The notes below the pieces were generated by a model, which saw only the letters and a list, made by a program, of their open reading frames with translations, was not told the DNA's origin and ran no database searches. Of a DNA stretch of 64,000 bases, positions 16,288-28,500 are shown in pieces (positions within the stretch are counted from its first letter, which is position 1; each line of letters begins with the position of its first letter). Location of the stretch: NCBI GenBank assembly GCA_950054155.1, contig CATLOT010000015.1:20969-84968 (forward strand), in the 5' to 3' direction. A program made the position numbers and the translations under genes. The DNA comes from an uncultured Bacteriovoracaceae bacterium. GTDB taxonomy: Bacteria; Bdellovibrionota; Bacteriovoracia; Bacteriovoracales; Bacteriovoracaceae.

Positions 16288-17640
16288 ATGAATAGCTATT
16301 TGAAATTGGTTTGTCCCTCTGAGGATAAACTAAATTCTTTAAAATCGCACGAGCTGAGGAACTCAAGACTCTATGTGGTCTTTTCCCATATTACGTTTAT
16401 TCCCCTCATGCTCTTTACGATTTCTAATTATATGACGGGTAAATACTTAGCCGGACATATTGATTTCATTGGCTTCTTAAGTTTTGTTCTTCTCCTCATC
16501 TACTTTAAATTCACAGGTCATTACAGAAGAAGCGTTATTGGTTTTGTTCTCACCTGCCAACTTGTCATAAGTTTTCAGCACCTCATCGCTCCCGTTGGTC
16601 TCGGAACAAACCTTTTGTGGGCTCCTCTCATTATTATGACAAGTAGTTACCTTCTTGGCAGGTCTTGGGGAATAAAGCTTGGGATTCTCAACGCGATCAT
16701 TATGATTGCTGCGGAAGTGATTCCACGCTACTTTCAAACGCCACTTGAGAGTTTCAACTCTACTGAAATTCTTCAATACAATCTTTGTATTATCATTGTC
16801 ACAACACTATCGGCATTTCTAGTGACGAATAGAATCTTAGTTGAAGAAAGAGAGTATCTTACAAATCTTGAAAAACAGAAGAAAGACCTCTTTGAGGAGA
16901 AAGAAGCTAAGGCGGCACTTCTCAATATCATTGCTCATGATATCGCCAATCCTCTAACTTTAATTCAGGCGAGACTTCACCATCTCCAGATGCAGATTGA
17001 TGGCACAAAAGAATTTGATCAAGTTAAGGCCAAAAGCCATGTCGCTCAACTTGTAAAGCGGGCTAACGAAATCAACAAAAGTATTGAGCTCATTCGAAAT
17101 TTCAGAGCTTATGAAAGTGGTAAGCTGGAAATTAAGTTAACGGCAGTCAATCTCAATGAGGTTCTTGATTCCTCAATAGAAGTCTTCTTTGAACAGATCT
17201 CTCTCAAGAAAGTTTCCATCCTAAAGTCCTATTCTGAGAAGACAGACTATAAAATTCTTGCTGACCCCACATCCTTACAAATGTCTGTACTGAATAATCT
17301 TATTAGTAATGCGATTAAGTTCTCTCATCCTAGTTCTAATATAGAAATATCTCTTAACAATCTTGGCGAATACGTTGAATTAAAAATTAGAGATTATGGA
17401 ATCGGCATACCTGATGAAATTAAGCCCTTTCTCTTTTCTGGAGCGAGGCCGACTTCACGTAAAGGGACCGGGGGAGAACAAGGTACAGGCTTTGGTATGC
17501 CTATTTTAAAGATGTTTCTTGATAAGTATGGTGCGAAAATTACACTTTCAGAGCCTGCTGAAGGCGGAACCCTTTTTACGATCCTCTTTAGGAGTGCTAT
17601 TTCACAAGAAGAACCTAAAATAGTCGCTGCTAAAAATTAA
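16288..17640 (+). CDS. membrane sensor histidine kinase
   Basis: A 450-residue kinase. The N-terminal third has about six hydrophobic segments (residues 25-185), then a short coiled linker (EEREYLTNLEKQKKDLFEE). The dimerisation/phosphoacceptor H-box is IIAHDIANPL with H217. The catalytic ATPase domain shows the N box NNLISNAIKFSH, the G1 box DYGIGIPDE and the G2 box GTGFGMPI. No periplasmic sensor domain is visible, so sensing is probably within the membrane. No response regulator is adjacent on the same strand; a lone receiver gene lies about 1.4 kb away on the other strand and might be its partner. Confidence 0.9.
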   Translation: MNSYLKLVCPSEDKLNSLKSHELRNSRLYVVFSHITFIPLMLFTISNYMTGKYLAGHIDFIGFLSFVLLLIYFKFTGHYRRSVIGFVLTCQLVISFQHLIAPVGLGTNLLWAPLIIMTSSYLLGRSWGIKLGILNAIIMIAAEVIPRYFQTPLESFNSTEILQYNLCIIIVTTLSAFLVTNRILVEEREYLTNLEKQKKDLFEEKEAKAALLNIIAHDIANPLTLIQARLHHLQMQIDGTKEFDQVKAKSHVAQLVKRANEINKSIELIRNFRAYESGKLEIKLTAVNLNEVLDSSIEVFFEQISLKKVSILKSYSEKTDYKILADPTSLQMSVLNNLISNAIKFSHPSSNIEISLNNLGEYVELKIRDYGIGIPDEIKPFLFSGARPTSRKGTGGEQGTGFGMPILKMFLDKYGAKITLSEPAEGGTLFTILFRSAISQEEPKIVAAKN

Positions 17641-18355
17641 AAATAAAGCCCATACCTAGGCGAAAGATTGTAAGCTCATGGGTAAATTCAAGGCCAGTGC
17701 GTCCCTTCATCGCTATCGATTCATTCCACTTCATTAGTGCTGCACTAAAAGTTGGTCCAAACATCACATGGCCATTATAGCGATACATAAATGAGGAATA
17801 GTGCCACAGTTCTGATAGTTTTGAACGATTAAAGTTCAAGGGAATAAAGAAATCGAATTGGTGGAGGAAGGTCCATTGAGGGAAGGAGAGATTAAAAACT
17901 CCTATACGATAAATGAGAAGATCTTGCGTATTAAAGGTATTTCTTTGGACCGTTAAGCGGTTTTTAAGGATAAACTTCCCCTTACCAAATATATTCGTCT
18001 TATGTTGAGCGAAAACCCTCAGGAGTTCTTCTTTTCTGTCACTGGTGTCTAACCACTGCCAGCCATTACCTGGATTGATCCAATCTTCGTTGTGCCGAAG
18101 TCCATAACCTACGCCATAACTTACACCAACTTTCCAATGATTATTTATTTGGTACCGATAGCCCAGATGGAACTCACGCCTATTATTCTGTTTATCTTGT
18201 TTTAAGAATTGAGTAGAGAAATTGAAGGCATGGGCACGTACGCGTTTATTAAAGAAGAGATCAATACTTTGATCAAAGCTAGTTCCATCTTGAGGAATTT
18301 TATCATTTGCGATCAGAGATCCGCAGAGAATAAAAAGAAAGAAAATCTTAATCAT
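17630..18355 (-). CDS. secreted outer-membrane beta-barrel-like protein
   Basis: A 241-residue protein with a short signal peptide (IKIFFLFILCGSLIA). It contains alternating aromatic/polar strands typical of outer-membrane barrels (HLGYRYQINNHWKVGVSYGVGYG, WHYSSFMYRYNGHVMFG) and ends in a terminal Phe (GMGFIFNF), the usual barrel C-terminus. No named family is recognised. It overlaps the FecR-domain gene by eight bases, so the two are a unit, and its 3' end overlaps that of the histidine kinase by 11 bases. Confidence 0.6.
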   Translation of the reverse strand: MIKIFFLFILCGSLIANDKIPQDGTSFDQSIDLFFNKRVRAHAFNFSTQFLKQDKQNNRREFHLGYRYQINNHWKVGVSYGVGYGLRHNEDWINPGNGWQWLDTSDRKEELLRVFAQHKTNIFGKGKFILKNRLTVQRNTFNTQDLLIYRIGVFNLSFPQWTFLHQFDFFIPLNFNRSKLSELWHYSSFMYRYNGHVMFGPTFSAALMKWNESIAMKGRTGLEFTHELTIFRLGMGFIFNF

Positions 18356-18974
18356 AATCTTGGCGTAATGGATTTTTATAACTCTCTTCTATTTTTGCTG
18401 AGTTCTCAAGATTCCCTTCATTTGGGTCAAGGCGCCAGTTTAAATTCTTAGTCCATGGCAAAAACTGTGGTTTTGAAGTGGACTTTCCAACAACAACTCC
18501 CTCCCCTTCGTTTACAGCTGTTACTTTCTTAGTCTTATCTTTAACCCAAACAGAGCCTTTATTGACACACATGAAGACATCCTTCTTTTGTGCACCATAA
18601 CTGACAAAGAACTGAGTGCCCCGTACTCCCATTGCTCCAAAGCGTGTTTTCACATTGAGCTTGCCTTTGACCTTTGGATCTTGGCGAAAAAAGCCACTCC
18701 CCTTAATTAAAGTAAAAAGAGTACTTTTATTTTCAGGCTTATAAAGTTGTACTTTTACTTCACTTTCTTTATTAACTTTAAGAGTACTACCAGAGGCAAA
18801 TTTAACAAGAATGAGGCCATCTTTTGTTGTAGAGATAATATCACCCTCTTTGACAGTGCTGCCTTTTTTGGGCTTTAACTTGTTGATCATAACATTCCCT
18901 TTAACAAAGAGAACCTTACCTGATGCGAACGAAAGGGAAGGTAAAAAGAGAAAAAGTAAAATTAGTAATTTCAT
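18348..18974 (-). CDS. FecR-domain secreted protein
   Basis: A 208-residue protein with a signal peptide (LLILLFLFLPSLSFA). Residues about 20-150 match the FecR domain: GKVLFVKGNVMIN, then LKPKKGSTVKEGDIISTTKDG, then a SGSTLKVNKESEV segment and RFGAMGVRGTQFFVSYG. Outside classical iron signalling, such periplasmic FecR domains often accompany outer-membrane or surface proteins. There is no N-terminal cytoplasmic anti-sigma part, so it is not a sigma regulator. It is translationally coupled to the barrel gene that follows. Confidence 0.85.
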   Translation of the reverse strand: MKLLILLFLFLPSLSFASGKVLFVKGNVMINKLKPKKGSTVKEGDIISTTKDGLILVKFASGSTLKVNKESEVKVQLYKPENKSTLFTLIKGSGFFRQDPKVKGKLNVKTRFGAMGVRGTQFFVSYGAQKKDVFMCVNKGSVWVKDKTKKVTAVNEGEGVVVGKSTSKPQFLPWTKNLNWRLDPNEGNLENSAKIEESYKNPLRQDYD

Positions 18975-19027
18975 AGCAACCTCATGCTATAAGGTTACCG
19001 CTCATATAAATTTTATGGAAGAGTTTT

Positions 19028-19438
19028 CTAAAGTAGGCCTTTCTGACTGGATTGATTTTTAGTTTTAACAATATTTTTAAGGAGGGCGAAATCAATCGGT
19101 TTAGGGATAAAGCCTTTAATACCCGCATTTTTCAATCTACTATCATCTTCTTTATAAAGCTGAGCACTTGTCAAATAGACATCCATTTCGGGGTATTTAG
19201 TTGAAAGAAACTGAGACAAACTTACCCCATCAAGTCCAGGCATTTTTATATCTGATACTACAATGACCTCTGATGGATTCAGTTCTTTTTCATTTAAGAA
19301 GCTCATTAAAGCATGTCCTCGTGAGAAATAAAGTAACTCTAATTCTTGCCCGAGAATTTCTTTTTCAAATTGATCTTCAAAAATAAATTGCACAGCTTCT
19401 TCATCATCAATAATGATTAGTTTAATCTTTCCCTTCAA
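19028..19438 (-). CDS. single-domain response regulator (receiver)
   Basis: A 136-residue CheY-like receiver and nothing else. The acidic pair is D11-D12 (IIIDDEE), the phosphoacceptor D63 (VVSDIKMPG), the switch Thr/Ser sits in YLTSA and the conserved Lys in FIPKP. No DNA-binding output is present, so it would act by protein contact. The orphan histidine kinase at 16288-17640 is the nearest candidate partner. Confidence 0.9.
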   Translation of the reverse strand: MKGKIKLIIIDDEEAVQFIFEDQFEKEILGQELELLYFSRGHALMSFLNEKELNPSEVIVVSDIKMPGLDGVSLSQFLSTKYPEMDVYLTSAQLYKEDDSRLKNAGIKGFIPKPIDFALLKNIVKTKNQSSQKGLL

Positions 19439-19554
19439 GTAAATAACTCCAAGCTTAGGATTCGTGCCTCAATTATAAAGACAAACCTCTTTTTTCCTAA
19501 AGAAATCTTGTTAATACTTTTTAATTAAAGATGCCTTTTTTTTCAGTATTTTAT

Positions 19555-22500
19555 CTACTTCCAAAGGAGAAAAAGTTTCCTACGACTTCTATATATAAAG
19601 CAGTAGAAAAGAACTTCACAAAGAAAAGCTATCCAATCCATTAAGGTAACTGGAGCTTGGCCTGAACCTGCAAATGCAGAACAGCCTCCCCCTCCAGAAC
19701 TTGGAGCACTTCCTCTTGGGGCAGCACTTGCTGGGGCAGGTTCTGGTTCACTAAAGGCGTCACTTGGTAGTTTCAAGGCTGGGTCACCGAAGAGAGTCCA
19801 GCTCATACTCATATCGCGCTCAATTGAATTGTTACCAAGCACCCGTAAAGCGGTAGTCATCATTTCCCCGAGACGACTATTGGTCTGAGCCGTCTTTAGG
19901 TTTTGACCAATCCGATTAAGGGACTCAGTCGCCAATTTTCGCTGAGCCTGAGGACTTGTAAGAGTTGTACTTCCATAAAAAGCAATAGCGCCTCCATTAG
20001 GATTTAACACAAGTTCTTCAGCCAATGATGTCCATGAGGTATCGGGATCATAATAGTAACTATTAAGACATCCTAATCCCATCATAATAGGAAGTTCGTT
20101 ATTATTGAGGTCCTGAGCATGAGAGGTGTCAAAAAAGCCATTGAGGCCCCAAAGATCCTCTGCGCCATGACCCATGTAAGTGATAAGAAGTGGAGAACTT
20201 GAGAGTTCAGTATTTAAATCATCAAGAACCTCAGCATCTGTTAGACTGTTGGCATCAATAACCTCAGCAGTAAGTTCTTTATTACTTAAGCGATAAGTTT
20301 CCTCTAAAGAGCTAACATCCCTTAAGAAATTTTCATTTTCATCACTTTCTCCGGCAATGAAGACGGCCTTCTTAACATTAGTTTGAGGTGCTCTAGTACC
20401 CGACTCGTAATCGATAATCTTTTGAACGTATCCCTCAACGAGAGAAAGACTTCGACTAGGTAATCGCCCTATAGCGATATCCGAATAGGCAGACTCTTCA
20501 TCCGTTCCAAGAGATTCGAGACCTAGGGCAACATCACTTCCAAAGTCATTTTGAGTTCCCTTATAAAGGGCTACGGGATTCATTTGATGACCAGTCCATC
20601 CTAAATCATCATTAGGGTCATAACTTGCATCATCTATAATAAGAAGATAGCGAGGTGACTGACTCCAATTCTTCTTAGCAAACGTGAGAAGCCTATTAAG
20701 AGCATAAGGGTCCTTTATGGAATGAGAAAATTCACCGTAAACCTGATCGAAGGAAACGGCAAGGCCATTTAATCCTTGGGTTTCACGATATTCAACAAGG
20801 CGTTTAGCTGCACTTAAAACATTTTTATCGGCCACAACTAAATAATCAATTTCATTTTGAGAGTTCTTAAGAATTGTTTCGACTCCAGGGCTAAGAGCTA
20901 GAGATGCAGCACTAAAGTATTCCTCGTCTTCAACAATGACCTGTTGGCTTTGCTCAGACTCTAAACCATTACCAAGGATTTTATAAGATACATCGTAACT
21001 AGTATTGCCATCAAAGCTATCAACAAAGACTTCGCTATATTGAAAGATATTATTTTCATTGGTCACATCAAACACTTCAATACTATCCGACTGATATCCA
21101 CTTGAGAGGAACTTGCTTCCCGGAGCCCCTGAACTAAAGGACTGCTGAAGTGATTCACGTTCATTGAGGCTTGAGTAATTTATTCTAATTTCTTCAATAT
21201 CCAACATATCAAAGTCACCTGGCTTAACTTTATCACCTAGCGCTGTAAGACGAATGGTATTATTACCAGAAACAAAGTAACTGAGTGGGACATCGAAAAT
21301 AATACTCGTGGGCACAGGTGCCTTAAAAACTTTTGACTCTACCGCAACACCATTAATACTGAGTTCTAAGTGATGATCTGGGTTTTCTGATAAGACCCCT
21401 CTTGTCGAAACAATCGTTGAGAGACGAACAAATTGAGCACTCGGTGAAATATCCGTTAATGGAATTGTTTTTTGATAACTACTATTTCCAGTAATACCAC
21501 CACCATTTGAAGTGAATATCCTCTTAAGAAGAAGGTGATCTTCAAAAATGCCTACCGGCACATCAAAGACAGCGTATGTATTATCATTAATAATTATTTC
21601 CTTAGCATTCTCTTCAATGAGATCATCATAATGAGAAGCCTGAGGTTGGTAACTTTCTATCCTTAATGCGTCTTCAGAGGCACCATCTTCAACATTAAAG
21701 TCATATGTTGAAAGGCTTAAGATATTCTTCTGATCATAGAGACTCTCAAAATACGGAGCATAGAAAACTAAACGATCCCCACTTCCAAAGAGCCCATCTC
21801 CACTATCCACCCTAAGAGCTATCTCCTTTCCTCTTGAATAGAGTCTTAAATTCTCAATCGGCTTATTGAGGAAAGGTCCTTCAGCATTGATGGCGGCAAT
21901 TTCAGAGAATTCAATACTATAAATTCCTGCTTCTTGAACCTCTATATTGAGAGTCCCCTCGGCGACAGAAGGAGAAACTTGATAGATATCACTAGGAGGC
22001 ACATAATCCCATGCACTTCCCTCTAGTCCTATATCAAGAACAATTTGATCCAACTTATCAAGCGCATTGGACGTGGGGATATACCTCAGAGGATTCACGG
22101 TGATTTCAACGTAGTTCTTACCAAGAAGGGATACCGTGGAGCTTTTTACATTGAAGAAAACTGGCGGGTCATAGGTATTTTGAGCATAAGCAAAATTGTC
22201 CTCACTGTAACTTGGGATAAGTTCGCCATCTCCGTTGGCAGTAAATGAGGGAGCTGGTGTGATTTTCTTTCCTGCCAGTAATCCACTAAGATCACTATTT
22301 GCCTGAGAGAAAATTGTCGCCTGTACGTTTGAATAAGTATCATCGACAGGTATGAGAATCTTTCGATTTAAAAGCTCTGGAAATCCAGCCTCAGAAAATT
22401 TAGTGTAACCAGGAAGAGATACATCCACATAGTTTCCATCCCAAGCCGAATTAGTCATCTGAACAGAACCTGGTGTAATAGAGACCCTTAAACTGCCTTG

Positions 22501-25500
22501 AGTTTGGGTTAGAATAGCGACACCGCCTCCAAGATTGATACTTCCAGGATCATTTATCGGTGTATTGAGATCGGGATCGTTGTCATTAGGAACAGCTCCT
22601 AAGGCAGATTGAGGAATCGCGAACTCTGGACCATATTGATCACGATCACCATTCGTCGCGACATCTTCTAAAATATAATAGTAAACTTGATTATTGGATA
22701 AATTGGGATCAACGAAACGATAACGCCCTCTAAATTCACCACTAGTAAGGTAGTTTCTTATCAGTTCGTTATTGATTTGAACGTAACCACTATCAGGGTC
22801 GGTACTTCTATAAAGATTGAATCCTAAGTGATTGAGCTCAGAGCCTGTTTCCCATTCAATAACCACACTCTCATCATACGCAGTAGCATTGAATTCAGTC
22901 AGAGTAACAGGAGACACAGCGATATCCATACTAATACCACAATTGCCCCCATCTGCATTATCAAATATTTTATTTTCGGTATCAAATCCAATAGGGTCTC
23001 CCCAAAAGTCTCCAAACCACTGATCAAAGACAAGAGTTCCCCCGCCACAATTACTGGCATAGACAGTATAATAATTATCAGAAGGGGTTGGATCTCCGGC
23101 ATACCCTGTATTAGCACTTCCCCAATTAAAACCAATATTAACAGCAACAGACTCAGAAAGAGGCTCTGTTGTATTGAGGGTGATTGCACGGGTAGGTGTC
23201 GTGTAGTCTTTATGAAGATTTGTAAATTGACCACCATCAAGATTACTTAAGTTAGCATTCCCAATTATTTGGAGTCCCTGATTATTAAGATTGTTAAGGA
23301 TAAATCCTGTTAAACTAACCACACCGCCATTAGCAATAAATGACCAACGACCGTTACTTGACGTCAACATGACCTTTCTTGAAAGGTCTTGACCAGAGCT
23401 TCCTAGCGAATCGTTGAGACCGCTTGTCTGAAAAAGGCCCGCATTTAACGTTAAGGATGAACCTGCATTAAAATCGAGAATAGAACCTTCATGAGCGACA
23501 AATGTTCCCCCATTTATCACAAGCCCATTTGAAAAATCAGCCTCCACACCATTATTCACATTAAAAGAAAAGTTCGAACCAGAGGGCATTGAAAAAGAGG
23601 TAAAGAGTGTATCTTCCTCAAGCTCCACTTGCCCTCCTGCACTTTTACTAAAGCTTAAATTAACAGAGCTATTATTAAAGTCGAGAGTTTGATTAGTTAA
23701 GAGAGCACCATCATCACTTACAATAACCTCTCCATCATTACTGACGAGTGCTCCAGTCTGGATAGAAATATTGCCATAGATTTCAAGGTCAACGTTACCT
23801 CCATTTTGAAAAGTCAGTATTCCATCGGAGATAGCAAGATTTTTACATGTAGCCGTTCCGCTACTGATGATGGGATCATTGCCGCGATCAGCAATAATAC
23901 AATCAAGGCTAGGAGTAGGAACACCATTACTCCAATTTCCAGCATTATTCCAATCCGTGTTCACAGAACCCAACCACTCTGTAGTAGTATTGACAAGATT
24001 CCACTTCGTCATAAGGTAGTCCTCAACGGCCTCTACTTCAGTTCCATTGAGTGCTCTATTATAAATAATAAGTTCAGCAAGCTTTCCACCAAATGTTCGA
24101 TTACCACAACAAGCAAGAGTATCTTGAGTGAAAGACCCAGCCCTCACATTACCCGTTGTGACAAGGGAGACAACCGACTCACTTGAGGGTACAGAAATAC
24201 TTGTTCCATTTATTGCATTCTTATTTAAACGTAAGGTCCCATTTCTAACAAGAGTACTAGAGGTAGAGTTGTTAAAGAATGCTCCCCCTGTAGCACCACG
24301 AGCGAAATCAGTCGTTCCCCCACTGGGATCACCTAAGATCGGCACAAGAGTTCCAAGATTTGAAGTATCTTCTTTTATGACCCAGAAAACCGTCCTAATA
24401 TCTGTCAATCGACTTGTGAACTCAAGGTACTCATTTGTTGAACCATCAAAATAGAGGGAGCGTTTTCCATTAAAACTATTATTTTTCAAAGTCGGTTTAT
24501 TTGCGCTCGCATTTACCGTAAGGTGGTTAGAGTTCCCACTAAGGTCAGTGGCACAGCCGATACTATGGTTATGGTGAATAACGTTTACGGTACAGTCATC
24601 ATTACGAAAGAGTGTATCTCTATCATCAACATCTATCCACATTGACAGGCCAGTTGCAGAAACAGATGCTGGTCCCTTGAGTTGCCATGATGCGCTTGAG
24701 AGGACAGATGAAATATTTCCTGCTTGATCTACGGAGCGGACATTAAAGTAATAATCAGTATCGAAACTTAAGTTACTGGCAAGATTATTAAATTGATGAG
24801 ATGTATTAGTACCAATATTTGTCCAATCAACGATCTGATTTCCACCTGAACTGGTTCCAAGAGAAACTTCATGATGAGAGAAAGCGCAGGCATCACTACC
24901 TGCTACCCAAGAAAAACTCGGCGATTCTTGCAGCTTAGCATTCCCTGAGAGATTGATACTTGTTGGGGCTAAAGGATCAGTTGTATCACTTAAAACACAA
25001 TTGGTTACTTGAAAAGCCTCGCTTGTGGCAACAGCTGAAAGATTACCAGCACTATCCTTTGCTCTAATATTGATGAAATAATCAGTAGCTGGGGCTAATG
25101 ATAGACCGCTAAACTGATAAGAGTTAATATTGCCAACATCACTCCAGACAACTGTGTCTTGAGCTCCAGCGCTTGTGCCAAGGCTTAGCTCATAAGTGAG
25201 GCTACTACAACTATCTGTCGCATTCGCCCAAGTTAGCGTCTTAGAAAGAGATGGGGAAGCATTGCCTGATAGAGACAATGAAGCAGGGGTAGTTGGACTT
25301 GTACCATCATAGACGAAAGAGTCCGAGGAGCTGCTCTCGCCTGTAAGTCCATCTGTATCAACAGCTCTGACACTGATGTAAAGGTCAACACATTCTTCTA
25401 AAAGAGTGCCTGTGAAAGCATAGTTATTATTACCCCCAATATTAAACCAACCCGCGACATCATTAGAGTTTTCATTTTTTCCTAGCGCAATTTCATAATA

Positions 25501-28500
25501 GTTAAAATCGGACGCTTGTGAATGGTTCCAGGTGAGATTCGGAGAGGTGTTATTGAGAGAAGTAAAATTACTGGAAAGAGAAAGTCCGCTCAATGCACCT
25601 GGCGCACTTGAAAACCACTTATCGAATAAGTAATTTTCTACATTTTCCACTTCGGACTCGGATAAGGCGCGATCATAAACAATGACCTCAACAACATCAC
25701 CACCAAAGAAGCGGCCGTTATTCTTGCGATCTGAAGCAATATGATTAGCTCTTACATTTCCCGTCGAAACAACACTATAGAGAGAATATTGACCCGTTTG
25801 TGTCGTTAACTGTGGATTAGAGATATTCGATTTATTTACCCTCCATGTACCATTGCGAAGAGAGGCACTGGCACTTGAGGAGACCAAAGAATTGTCATTG
25901 GTAAACCAGTCTGTGTTAGAAGTGTGGCCAAAGAATGGCTGATAGGAAGTCTCATTCGACTTATTAACGACAAAAACAGTTCTCATATTTGTGATAGCAG
26001 TAAAGTCGAGAGCATCGTTATTTCCATCAAAGCGAATAACACCATTTCCATTAAATTCATTTGTCTGAAAGGTTGGCCTTGCATTATTACTTGCCGCAGT
26101 CAGGTTGTTACCATTTTGAGATTTATCTAACCAACATCCGACTGCATCACCATCATTTGTTACCGGAGAAGAAGAACAATTAGAATTTTGAAAGAGAGAA
26201 CTTATATCAGCAGCATCTAGCCAAAGAGCGAGACCTGAACTCACCGTACCTGGCGCAGGGAGACTCCAAACACCACTACTTTGAACTGATGACTCATTAC
26301 CTGCTAGGTCAACCGCTTTCAAACTTAGGTAATAGTTTGTATTTGTATTGAGAGCTGTTGATAGAGCTGTAAATCGATAAGTTGAGACATCACCTACGTT
26401 GCTAAATGAAACAATATCACTAGCACCTGCGCTACTTCCAATTGCGACTTCATAGTGACTCAATCCACAACCATCACTACTTTGATCCCAGTTTAACGTT
26501 GGAGAACTCGTCGTTCCTCCAATACCGGCAAGGGAAAGATTTGTTGGATTAGTGGGACTTGTAACATCGGAAGCGACACAGGAATCAACCTGCCACGCAG
26601 CGCTTGAAATCTCTGCAGACAAATTTCCGGCACTGTCGATTGCTCTGACAGACATATAATAATCAGTTGCATCCGCTAATGTTAAACCTGAAAACTGATG
26701 AGAGAGTTCAGCTCCAACATCTGTCCACGTGACAATGTCACTTGCGCCACTTGATGTCCCAAGAGCAACTTCGTATCGTTCAAAAGCACAGTTATCAGTA
26801 ACTCCAGTCCAGGATAAAGTTTTACTGACATCACTACTAGCACCACCCGAAAGCACTAGACCTGTCGGGTCTGTAGGACTTGTCCCATCATATTTAAAGA
26901 AGCTCGTTGTTACAATTGTCGATTCCTTAGGTTCTGGATCGACTGACTTTACTGAAGCATAGTACTCCACACACTCATTAAGGCTGAGTCCAGAAAGCGT
27001 CGTAGAGGTGACATTCCCTACATCTGTATAGGTTAAGAAGTCATCATCGCCGGGCGTCGTCCCGAGAGCTATTTCATAGTGATCAATATCTGTAGAAATA
27101 GAAGCGTTCCAAGTGATGAGCGGACTTGCTCCACTATCATCTGTATATTGAGAAGCGAGTTCTAAATTGGTAACCGGAAAGGGATCAGGCCACTTCTCTG
27201 CAAGAAAATTATAGTATTCTTGTTCAAGGGCTGGAGAGATCGCAGCGTTGTACATAACGAATTCAAAGATATCACCTTGAAAGTAGTCCCCATCACCACC
27301 AACACAACCAGTGTCGTAACAAGTATCATTATTCATTGCCCCTAGGCCAATTGCTCCAGAGTGAGGAAAAAGCCTTGACGTTGTTGAGCCTGAAAAATTG
27401 AAAGGAGTACCATTAATCGTTCCCCTTAAATTCCCATTAGGACCACTAGGTCCTGTGTAATTCGAATAATCGTAAACGAGGGTTACATAGTAATTGGTGT
27501 TGGCTTGAATCGTGGTATTGGTAGAGACAAAACTCTGTCGGCCATCGCCATCATTTCTGTCGTTCCAAAACCCAAGATAGAGTGACCCATTTCTGATATA
27601 AACATTTATACCTCTTACAGTCCCCCCTTCTTCATAGATCATCTGGCGTGTAGTAATATCAGGCCCCGTCCTCAGGACGATAGCAAAGGTTCGCTCTGTC
27701 GCAGTCGCTGTGTTAATGTCATCAGCGTTTGCAATTTCAAAAAAGTCATTACTTCCATCAAAGTTTAATACCTTTGTCACTTTATCGAATGTCGGTTGCC
27801 TTGAAGCATTTGTCTGCACGCCATTATGAGGAAACTCACTTCCACTGATATCGACTGCCGTTTGAACTGTATTTGAAAAACTCAAGTCATTGGCATTACG
27901 ATTAGAACTATCGAGAACATTAGCGTTACTCGACATATCAAAGTGAATATCTTTATTCGGAATATTGGCGATATCTAAAATGGGCTCACCCGCTGAAATT
28001 TGATAGATATGCAGTTCAGCAGGTCTGACATCGTTTACTGTTCCTGTCTCTGCTGAAGCACTAAGAGCGACCTCAAGAACATCACCACTACTTACATTTT
28101 CAAGAAGATAAACCAGTGAACAGGAACTCTCATCGTGGTTATTTTGATTACGGATATAATGAGTGCGGCATTCGGCACCATCAGGTAAGGAATTATTCAA
28201 GCGCAGCTGAACCGCAGGATTTGCTCTTTGAACACCTGAAGTCAAATAGTCCCCATAAGTCACTAGATAATCACCGCTTTCAGCAAAGGTAATCTGATGA
28301 GAACTCGAGGAAGTCGAATGGGTAAATATACTAGCATCTTTAACTTGTTGGTTTGTCCAACGAACACTTCCACCTGATGTTTCATTCCAATTATTTCCAC
28401 TCGTCAGACTTGTTCCAGTGAGTGAGATTAACTTTGTTGATGAATCAACTTTTTCTAAAGCGATACTTGCTTTCTTACCAGAAGGAATAACAACAGACGC

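Noticed and set aside
22828..23250. 140-residue frame antisense to the giant C25 protein
   Set aside because: It lies wholly inside a well-supported gene, has low-complexity Ile/Ser/Thr composition and no recognisable domain.
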